From contig JAISAR010000123.1 of the NCBI GenBank assembly GCA_031266615.1, positions 1 through 9,128 of the forward strand: a stretch of DNA of 9,128 nt, given 5' to 3'. Positions 1-5,430 of the stretch are shown piece by piece. The DNA is from Rickettsiales bacterium. Lineage in GTDB: Bacteria; Pseudomonadota; Alphaproteobacteria; Rickettsiales; Anaplasmataceae. The notes below the pieces were generated by a model. That model saw only the letters and a list, made by a program, of their open reading frames with translations, did not search any database and was not told where the DNA came from. Positions within the stretch are counted from its first letter, which is position 1, and each line of letters opens with the position of its first letter. Both the position numbers and the translations under genes were made by a program.

Positions 1-95
1 TTTTTTTCTGCTTAGTAAATTTCTTAACGTTTAAGTCAAGGTTAGTTGTAGTTTAAAAGCAGCTAAATTGCAGCGTTTAAGGCATAAAAAACGCC
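1..95. repeat. Diverged intergenic repeat, copy A
   Basis: A T-run leads into GTAAATTTCTTAACGTTTA (15-33). After AT-rich filler the copy ends with ATAAAAAACGCC (84-95). The same order of blocks (T-run, GTAAATT-CTTAACGTTTA, A-run plus CGCC) recurs at 134-202 with a shorter middle. Copy A also contains a small inverted pair, GCGTTT (73-78) and AAACGC (89-94). The 19-base core differs from that of copy B at one position. The origin is unknown; it could be a small dispersed non-coding repeat or a local duplication. No gene is visible here. Confidence 0.5.
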
Positions 96-133
96 AATGT
101 TTTAAGAGAGATATTGACCAGGGCTTCTTTTGC

Positions 134-202
134 TTTTTTTTTCATCTGGTAAATTCCTTAACGTTTATAGCTAAGGCAATTTAAGAGCACAAAAAAAACG
201 CC
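134..202. repeat. Diverged intergenic repeat, copy B
   Basis: This is the second copy of the block order seen at 1-95: a run of nine T (134-142), then GTAAATTCCTTAACGTTTA (149-167), then GCAC, eight A and CGCC (187-202). It lies in the same orientation as copy A, about 134 bases downstream, and lacks roughly 27 bases of the middle. Its right part also forms the terminator-like stem at 173-217. Confidence 0.5.
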
Positions 203-220
203 AAAAATAATTGCCTTTTC
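173..220 (+). terminator. Terminator-like inverted repeat upstream of nuoE
   Basis: AAGGCAATT (173-181) pairs perfectly with AATTGCCTT (209-217), giving a 9-bp stem with a 27-base loop. The sequence continues as TTC, so the right arm ends in a TTTT run on the + strand. It could end transcription of a gene to the left of the window. The large loop makes it weaker than a classical intrinsic terminator. Confidence 0.35.
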
Positions 221-235
221 ATGCGAGAAGTCTAA

Positions 236-263
236 TTGCAATTATTGACTCTTTAAGTATAAT
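236..263 (+). promoter_or_regulatory. Sigma70-type promoter for nuoE-tgt
   Basis: A perfect -10 box TATAAT (258-263) has TTGCAA (236-241) as -35 box, with a 16-bp spacer. The predicted start near 270 leaves a leader of about 20 bases before the nuoE ATG. A closer TTGACT at 245-250 is only 7 bp from the -10 box and cannot serve as its -35 box. No clear operator was seen. Confidence 0.55.
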
Positions 264-290
264 CTGTTGAGATTTACATGAACCCTACAG

Positions 291-791
291 ATGAAAGAAA
301 AAGAAGAGCAGTTTAGTTTTACATCGGAAAACCTCAAGAAAGCAAAGAAGTTCATAGAGATGTACCCAAAAGGTAAAGAAGGTAGTGCTGTTATGCCTTT
401 ACTGTATCTGGTTCAAGAACAATGTAGATGGGTTCCTGAGTCTGCCATGCGCTACGTTGCTGATATGCTGCATATTCCACATATTCGCGTATACGAAGTG
501 GCAAATTTTTACACCATGTATAATTTAAAACCAGTGGGTAAATATCTGATACAAGTTTGTAGGACAACCCCTTGCTGGTTATGCAGTAGCGAAGAAGTTT
601 TAAATACCTTTAAAAAGAAACTTGGGATCAATATAGGTGAGACTACCAAAGATAATCTGTTTACTTTAAAAGAAGTTGAATGTCTTGGTGCGTGCGTTAA
701 TGCTCCTGTTGTGCAGATCAATGACGATTTTTATGAAGATCTTACTCCTGAAAAAGTGGAAAATATCATAGCAGAACTTGCAAGCAAATAG
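291..791 (+). CDS. nuoE: NADH-quinone oxidoreductase subunit E
   Basis: NuoE is the 24-kDa subunit of the peripheral NADH-oxidising arm of respiratory complex I. It has a thioredoxin-like fold and holds the [2Fe-2S] cluster N1a next to the FMN-bearing NuoF. The 166-residue length fits the family. The four cluster ligands are visible as Cys90 and Cys95 (CRTTPC) and Cys131 and Cys135 (CLGAC). The helical N-terminal part includes the typical YEVANFYTMYN stretch (68-78). The ATG at 291 is chosen because an upstream ATG at 278 is in another frame; no strong Shine-Dalgarno site is seen. The stop codon directly abuts the tgt start (TAGATG), so the two genes are probably co-transcribed from the promoter at 236-263. 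nuoF is not the next gene, in keeping with the scattered nuo genes of Rickettsiales. Cys98 is an extra cysteine near the cluster. Confidence 0.95.
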   Translation: MKEKEEQFSFTSENLKKAKKFIEMYPKGKEGSAVMPLLYLVQEQCRWVPESAMRYVADMLHIPHIRVYEVANFYTMYNLKPVGKYLIQVCRTTPCWLCSSEEVLNTFKKKLGINIGETTKDNLFTLKEVECLGACVNAPVVQINDDFYEDLTPEKVENIIAELASK

Positions 792-1985
792 ATGAAAGAA
801 GAGTTCTCATTTAGGATAACCAAGCAATCAGGTTCTGCAAGAGTTGGCACAATTAAAACTCCAAACGGAAGCATAGAAACACCAGCATTTATATTTTGTG
901 CAACCAAAGCTGCAATTAAAGCTGCGGATATTGAGAGAATCAGTGAAGCAGGTACTCAAATAATACTTTCCAATACCTATCACCTCATGCTTCAACCGGG
1001 AGAGGACACCGTAGCAAAACTTGGTGGTCTGCACAAGATGATGGGGTGGAATGGACCGATGCTAACTGACTCTGGCGGGTACCAAATATTTAGCCTGGGA
1101 CACGGATCAGTTTCAGAAGAAATAAAGGGAATAAGAAAGAAACAAAAAACTCTGATCAAAATTAATGAGGATGGGGCAATTTTTCGTTCTTACATCAATG
1201 GTAAAACTTATTGTTTAACTCCTGAAAAATCTATACAAATTCAACAAAAATTAGGTGCGGATTTAATCCTAGTTTTAGATGAATGTACCCCGTTTCACGT
1301 CAGCAAAGAATACACACAAAGATCAATGCTCATGAGCCACAGGTGGGCTGAACGTTCTTTAAATGAACTTGAAAAAAGTAATGATGGCAAACAAGCACTG
1401 TATGGAATCAGCCAAGGTGGAATATATCAAGATCTGCGCAGAGAAAGCTGTGATTTTATCAACGATTTACCATTTTTCGGTCAAGCAATAGGCGGGTCAC
1501 TTGGTCAGAGTAAGGAGCAGATGTATGATGTAGTTTCTTTTACTATGGAGCACTTAAAAAAAGATAGGCCTACTCATTTGCTTGGTATTGGTGGGATTGT
1601 GGATATCTTTCGTGCAGTGGAATTTGGAATTGACACGTTTGATTGCGTGCATCCAACTCGCCTGGCAAGACATGGTGGCGCGCTTGTTAAAGTGAGAAAT
1701 AGGAATACTATTGCTTCAAAGTGCAAGGAGCATGTTAATTTGCGGAATCAACAATTTGAACTAGACGATAACCCAATTGAAAGTGACTGTTTGTGTTTTA
1801 CCTGCAGAAAACATTCGAGAGCTTATATACACCATTTATTGAAAGCTAAAGAGCTGCTAGCCTACACTCTCATCACCATTCATAATGTTTTCTTCATGAA
1901 TAAGCTTATGGAATCAATAAGACAGGCAATATTAGATGATAGGTTAGATCAGGAAAAGAGTAACTGGGTTAGTGAAATGCTATGA
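792..1985 (+). CDS. tgt: tRNA-guanine transglycosylase
   Basis: Tgt exchanges the guanine at position 34 of tRNAs with GUN anticodons for a queuine-type base, through a covalent enzyme-tRNA intermediate. The 397 residues form a complete TIM-barrel enzyme. Asp93 in LTDSGGYQ (91-98) is the expected general base. The segment GIDTFDCVHPTRLARHG (279-295) carries the nucleophilic Asp. Zinc ligands are Cys333, Cys335 and Cys338 (CLCFTC) and His364 (TIHN). The SRAYIHHL stretch (342-349) is also typical. The pocket loop reads GGSLGQSKEQM (234-244) and is one residue shorter than the GGLAVGE-type loop of well-studied preQ1-using bacterial enzymes, so the natural base (preQ1 or host queuine) is uncertain. 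The gene starts immediately after the nuoE stop with no spacer, which implies translational coupling. The next + strand gene is 145 bases away. Confidence 0.95.
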   Translation: MKEEFSFRITKQSGSARVGTIKTPNGSIETPAFIFCATKAAIKAADIERISEAGTQIILSNTYHLMLQPGEDTVAKLGGLHKMMGWNGPMLTDSGGYQIFSLGHGSVSEEIKGIRKKQKTLIKINEDGAIFRSYINGKTYCLTPEKSIQIQQKLGADLILVLDECTPFHVSKEYTQRSMLMSHRWAERSLNELEKSNDGKQALYGISQGGIYQDLRRESCDFINDLPFFGQAIGGSLGQSKEQMYDVVSFTMEHLKKDRPTHLLGIGGIVDIFRAVEFGIDTFDCVHPTRLARHGGALVKVRNRNTIASKCKEHVNLRNQQFELDDNPIESDCLCFTCRKHSRAYIHHLLKAKELLAYTLITIHNVFFMNKLMESIRQAILDDRLDQEKSNWVSEML

Positions 1986-2057
1986 CCTTGTCTCTTTTTA
2001 AGTTTTCTCTCCATGCTGTTAGCTTTTTCTCCTTATTATCATTCCATTAACTTTGAA

Positions 2058-2090
2058 AGCACTATAGTAAATAATTAATCTATTAGTGTT
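2058..2090 (+). terminator. Weak hairpin after tgt
   Basis: CACTATAG (2060-2067) pairs with CTATTAGTG (2080-2088) if one T (2083) is bulged, leaving a 12-base AT-only loop. One wobble pair and one A-T pair extend the stem to 2058/2090. No U-run follows, so termination after tgt is only one possibility. The intergenic stretch 1986-2130 holds no gene and no convincing promoter; TATAGT at 2063-2068 lacks a good -35 partner. Confidence 0.25.
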
Positions 2091-2119
2091 AGCCTTTATC
2101 CTTGATTGGTAAAAATTAT

Positions 2120-2123
2120 GAGG
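2120..2123 (+). promoter_or_regulatory. Ribosome binding site
   Basis: GAGG lies 7 bases before the ATG at 2131 and supports that start for the HAD-like protein. It is the clearest Shine-Dalgarno match in the window; the housekeeping genes here have weaker ones. Confidence 0.6.
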
Positions 2124-2130
2124 CGAAGAT

Positions 2131-3669
2131 ATGGCTAAAGGAAATAATACCCTGTTAATATTCGATTTTGATAACACTGTTACTAATGGGCATATGCATA
2201 ATGTTTTTTCTAAGTTAGGAAAAAGTGACTTTGATTCTACTCAAAATAATGCAGTAACGGATGCTGATATAAGAAAATTTCTAGAGAATACAGACGGAAT
2301 AAAAAATGCAGAGGGGCTAGAATCTGTACTACAATCTGCGCTTTCAAGCGGAATGGAAGTTAATATTGCATCATACACAGGATATCCAAATGCTGTGAAA
2401 AGGGTTGTAGAAAATCATCTGGATTTATCTAAAAAGCAAGCAGGCAGTATTTCCGTATTTGGTGGATTTCCAGCAGATTATGATACCCAATTACAAGGAT
2501 TAAATTCTGGAAAACAGCAAAATCAAGTTGGAAAAAATTTGCACATCTGCAGAGCAATTGCGGAATACAAGAATAAACACAATGGTCAGTTACCAAAAAC
2601 TGTTATGTTAGTTGATGATAGTGTAGGTAATATAGAAAAAATTAATGAGTTCGTTGAATCAATGAGCGAAAGAGAGGGATGGCTTAAAGAAAATGGGCTG
2701 AGTATTGAAGAGATACAAAAAATCAAATTTGAAGGTGTGCGAGTGCCTAAAAAGGATAAAAATGTTGATTATCTAGAAAGGGTACAGGAGTTTATTAGTG
2801 CCAACTTGGTACAAGAACCAATCTATGAAAATTTAAAGAAGGGAGATCCCATATACCAAAACCTTCAAGACATTCATGGATCATCGTCTGAAAAAGAGTT
2901 ATCACCACCGTTGCCTCCTAAAAAAAGGAAATCAAGTGATGGCATGGGTGTTGATGGCGAGAATAAAAAACAAGATATTAAGGACATGTCATCATCCGAA
3001 ACACAAGCAAAACCAACACGCTCAAGACGTCATGCAATGATGCTTGACCCTGCGCAAATAGGATCTGTACATCAGAATACTGAAGAGTTATCATCAAGTA
3101 AAAAATACGCACATACTCAAAACTTTTCCTTATTTAGGGAAATCCACGCTATTAAAAAGTGGTTTAATGATTGTGCCAAAGAAATAATAGATGCTGTGTG
3201 CAATTTATTTAAGAAGGAAGTAGTAACAAAACTCAAAGGACAAGGCTATGCAGTGAGTAGTGAACAGGGGGGTGATGGAATTATTGTTAGTAGTAATGAA
3301 CTAATATATGCTTCAAAGATAAACAAAGATATTATTGTTGAGTCTTTGAAGCAAGTAATGGATAATAAAGAGGGAATCAGAGCTCTTGGAAATAATTATA
3401 AAGGTAACCAACTGGAGCGAGAGATCTCGAAATTATTGAACGCTGATTTGCAAAAGGAAAATATAAATCCGAACTCTGTAGGAAAAAACTATAATGATGG
3501 AGAGCCTACGCATCAGACTGTTCAAGAAGCTCGGAACTATCACCAGCAAAAGAGAGGTATAAACCCAAATTCTATGAGCAAAAAACCACTTGCACCACCA
3601 TTGCCTCCTAAAAGCCGCATGGAAGAAGTGAGAGCGGAAGGTAAAACCAAAACTGTTGAAAAAAGTTGA
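2131..3669 (+). CDS. HAD-like protein with EPIYA-like and SH3-ligand motifs; candidate effector
   Basis: I do not recognise this 512-residue protein as a named family. Residues 1-225 look like a haloacid dehalogenase (HAD) fold: DFDNT (12-16, motif I with Asp12 and Asp14), SYTG (81-84, motif II), and VMLVDDS (158-164, motif IV with Asp162 and Asp163). A phosphatase-like activity is possible, but the substrate is unknown. Then come two tyrosine motifs, EPIYENL (229-235) and DPIYQNL (239-245), followed by PPLPPKKRK (259-267). That last segment combines a class II SH3-ligand pattern with an NLS-like basic run. A low-complexity Ser/Lys-rich part (250-330) leads to a helical region (333-440) of unknown type. 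The tail repeats INPNSxxK (445-452, 477-484) and ends with APPLPPKSR (488-496) and a basic, hydrophilic C-terminus. There is no signal peptide or membrane helix. Similar short motifs occur in bacterial effectors acting on host kinases and adaptors; a type IV secreted effector is inference. The start is set by GAGG at 2120. Confidence 0.8.
   Translation: MAKGNNTLLIFDFDNTVTNGHMHNVFSKLGKSDFDSTQNNAVTDADIRKFLENTDGIKNAEGLESVLQSALSSGMEVNIASYTGYPNAVKRVVENHLDLSKKQAGSISVFGGFPADYDTQLQGLNSGKQQNQVGKNLHICRAIAEYKNKHNGQLPKTVMLVDDSVGNIEKINEFVESMSEREGWLKENGLSIEEIQKIKFEGVRVPKKDKNVDYLERVQEFISANLVQEPIYENLKKGDPIYQNLQDIHGSSSEKELSPPLPPKKRKSSDGMGVDGENKKQDIKDMSSSETQAKPTRSRRHAMMLDPAQIGSVHQNTEELSSSKKYAHTQNFSLFREIHAIKKWFNDCAKEIIDAVCNLFKKEVVTKLKGQGYAVSSEQGGDGIIVSSNELIYASKINKDIIVESLKQVMDNKEGIRALGNNYKGNQLEREISKLLNADLQKENINPNSVGKNYNDGEPTHQTVQEARNYHQQKRGINPNSMSKKPLAPPLPPKSRMEEVRAEGKTKTVEKS
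2903..2923 (+). repeat. Intragenic repeat encoding PPLPPK, copy 1
   Basis: This 21-base stretch encodes the core of PPLPPK at residues 259-264. It matches 3593-3613 at 20 of 21 positions; the only difference is G versus A at 2910/3600. The match, including identical synonymous codons, suggests duplication or recombination rather than independent origin of the two motifs. Confidence 0.7.
3593..3613 (+). repeat. Intragenic repeat encoding PPLPPK, copy 2
   Basis: This is the second copy of the proline-motif DNA, encoding residues around 489-494 near the C-terminus of the HAD-like protein. It lies 690 bases (230 codons) after copy 1 in the same frame and orientation, so recombination between the copies would give an in-frame deletion of the intervening region. 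Confidence 0.7.
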
Positions 3670-3764
3670 TGGTTTATGCACATTATTTCAATTATAAAAC
3701 ATGTTGAATGCACATATGAGCAAGTGCAAAAGTTTGTTTAGGTCAGATATAAGAAGGTGGAAAA

Positions 3765-3790
3765 GATAGAGGGACAGTTGTTCCTCTATC
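3765..3790. terminator. Strong hairpin between effector-like gene and antiporter gene
   Basis: GATAGAGGGAC (3765-3775) pairs with GTTCCTCTATC (3780-3790), giving an 11-bp stem (one G-T wobble) and a four-base AGTT loop. It is the most stable-looking hairpin in the window. No U-run follows on the + strand, but read on the - strand the stem is followed by TTTT (complement of 3761-3764). It may terminate transcription from 2131-3669, act on the - strand, or mark a palindromic repeat element. Confidence 0.5.
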
Positions 3791-3831
3791 CAGTCTGTGT
3801 TATATATGCATAAAACTAATTTACCAAAAAA

Positions 3832-3861
3832 GTGGCAGTTTCTCTGTGACTTGAGTATAAT
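3832..3861 (+). promoter_or_regulatory. Promoter for the antiporter gene
   Basis: A perfect TATAAT -10 box (3856-3861) has GTGGCA (3832-3837) as a 4-of-6 -35 match, 18 bp upstream. The predicted start near 3868 leaves a leader of about 17 bases before the ATG at 3885. Together with the hairpin at 3765-3790 this indicates that the antiporter gene is transcribed independently of the upstream gene. Confidence 0.45.
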
Positions 3862-3884
3862 TCTAGCTTTACCCAAGCAAAAGA

Positions 3885-5393
3885 ATGAATTATTTAATGG
3901 AATATGTTTTAACACCTCTTTCCTTACCATTTTTTATTACTGAAAATTATTTGTTAATTACTGCACTGATTCCGCTGCTTGGCGCAGTGATTATCTTTTT
4001 TACCGGCAAATGGCCTAGAGTGAGCAACGGCGTTACTGTTGCCTCTTCTATACTTCTATTTACATATACGTGTCTGTGCACTTTATATTGGGCATATGGT
4101 GATTATTCTCAATTTATCCTCATAGATTTTGGCAATAACTTGCACATTAGTTTAAAGCTAGAGTCCACAGGAGTGGTATTTAGTTTATTAATATCATTTT
4201 TATGGATATTAACCAGCGTATACGCAATATGTTATATGCAGAATAACTATCCTGGTAGTAATTGCTCAAATTTCCTGTGTTTTCTTTCAATATCGATCAG
4301 CTGTGCAATGTTTATTGCTTTTTCTGGCGATTTGCTTACTACATTTGTCTTTTATGAGCTCTTGACTATGAGTACTTATCCTCTCGTCACCTATAACGCA
4401 ACAAATGAATCAATGATAGCTGGGCGTTATTATTTTGGTGTGCTGTTTTTTTCTTCCTTAGTACTATTTTTTCCAGTTCTCGGTTTCTTATACAGTAAAT
4501 TTCATACTTTAGACTTTGTAAGCGGTGGAATATTTAAATTTGACACTTCGCTCGTCACTTTCATTGCAGTGTGTTTTGCTATGCTGATTTACGGAATAGG
4601 CAAAGCTGCATTAATGCCAATGCATTTTTGGTTACCAAAAGCAATGGTTGCACCAACCCCTGTGAGCGCGCTGCTACATGCTGTTGCTGTCGTGAAATCC
4701 GGGGTTTTCATCATTATAAAAGTCATATTATACACTTTTGGCACCGATAATTTGCAACGCTTTGCACAACAAAGTTGGTTTGCTGGAGGATGGCTGCCTT
4801 ATGCTGCAGGATTTACCATCATTGTTGCTTCACTGATTGCACTCAAGCAGAAGGAATTGAAAAAATTGCTCGCCTACTCTACCGTTTCCCAATTATCATA
4901 TGTTATACTATTCGCTTCAATTTTTAGCGACCTTAGCGCAAGAGTTGCAGTTTTTCAGTTAGTTTGTCATGCATTTGCAAAAATCACTCTATTCTTTGTT
5001 GCAGGTAGCATAATAACGAAAACAGGTGAGAAATATGTAGATAGAATTCACGGCATAGGACGAAATATGCCAATTACTATGGCAGCATTTACTATAGGTG
5101 CGTTATCTATGATCGGAGTGCCACCTGCTCCAACTTTCTGGGGTAAGCTTCTCATTTTTCAGGCTGTTTTTAGCTCTGGCAATGTAGCACTTTCTGTATT
5201 TGTTACTCTTGTGTTAATAGTAAGCACTATACTAAATGCTATGTACTTTTTGCCAATAATTTACAATGCTTTTTTCTCAAAGCCTTCTAAGAACTTTTTC
5301 GTTAAAAAGACACCTATTTTTCTGGTTTTACCACCAGTTATCACTGCGATATGTACTTTTGTTATTTTCTTTAGTTACCAAATAATATTTTAA
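3885..5393 (+). CDS. mnhD: Mrp-type monovalent cation/H+ antiporter subunit D
   Basis: This 502-residue integral membrane protein has about 14 hydrophobic helices and belongs to the proton-translocating family shared by MrpA/MrpD and complex I NuoL/M/N. Key ion-path residues are in place: Glu158 (FVFYELLTMS), Lys240 (YGIGKAALMPMHFWLPKA), His265 and Lys271 (LLHAVAVVKSG), Lys323 and Lys326 before AYSTVSQLSY, and His362 and Lys366 (CHAFAKITLF). The HFWLPKAMVAPTPVSALLH segment (247-265) is a family hallmark. The overall pattern fits MrpD better than NuoM or NuoN, but this is judged by eye. MrpD normally works with MrpA-G in exchanging Na+ for H+; no other mrp gene lies in the window. ATG 3885 follows a good promoter; ATG 3897 (Met5) is an alternative. 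The gene ends 12 bases from the stop of the converging gene on the - strand. Confidence 0.82.
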   Translation: MNYLMEYVLTPLSLPFFITENYLLITALIPLLGAVIIFFTGKWPRVSNGVTVASSILLFTYTCLCTLYWAYGDYSQFILIDFGNNLHISLKLESTGVVFSLLISFLWILTSVYAICYMQNNYPGSNCSNFLCFLSISISCAMFIAFSGDLLTTFVFYELLTMSTYPLVTYNATNESMIAGRYYFGVLFFSSLVLFFPVLGFLYSKFHTLDFVSGGIFKFDTSLVTFIAVCFAMLIYGIGKAALMPMHFWLPKAMVAPTPVSALLHAVAVVKSGVFIIIKVILYTFGTDNLQRFAQQSWFAGGWLPYAAGFTIIVASLIALKQKELKKLLAYSTVSQLSYVILFASIFSDLSARVAVFQLVCHAFAKITLFFVAGSIITKTGEKYVDRIHGIGRNMPITMAAFTIGALSMIGVPPAPTFWGKLLIFQAVFSSGNVALSVFVTLVLIVSTILNAMYFLPIIYNAFFSKPSKNFFVKKTPIFLVLPPVITAICTFVIFFSYQIIF

Positions 5394-5404
5394 AGTATCT
5401 TGCC

Positions 5405-5430
5405 TTTAAGCTTTGGCATCTAAGCTTAAA
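5405..5430. terminator. Inverted repeat at the convergent gene ends
   Basis: TTTAAGCTT (5405-5413) and AAGCTTAAA (5422-5430) form a perfect 9-bp stem with an 8-base loop, 12 bases after the mnhD stop. It overlaps the last codons of the FKBP-like gene on the other strand. The stem has only two G-C pairs and no clean U-run, so it is a weak candidate for ending mnhD transcription. Confidence 0.3.

Noticed and set aside
1..202. CRISPR array
   Set aside because: Only two imperfect copies with unequal internal sequence and no regular spacers.
245..263. TTGACT plus TATAAT as a consensus promoter
   Set aside because: The spacer is only 7 bp; TTGCAA at 236-241 gives a workable 16-bp spacing instead.
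509..721. Antisense open frame within nuoE
   Set aside because: It lies wholly opposite a well-conserved gene, has no start signal and its product shows no recognisable motif.
828..1034. Antisense open frame within tgt
   Set aside because: Opposite conserved tgt codons; the product is compositionally odd and Cys-rich without a motif pattern.
3433..3930. Two antisense open frames across the end of the effector-like gene and the following gap
   Set aside because: Both lack a ribosome site and motifs. One is the complement of the proline-rich coding tail, the other crosses the strong hairpin and the promoter region.
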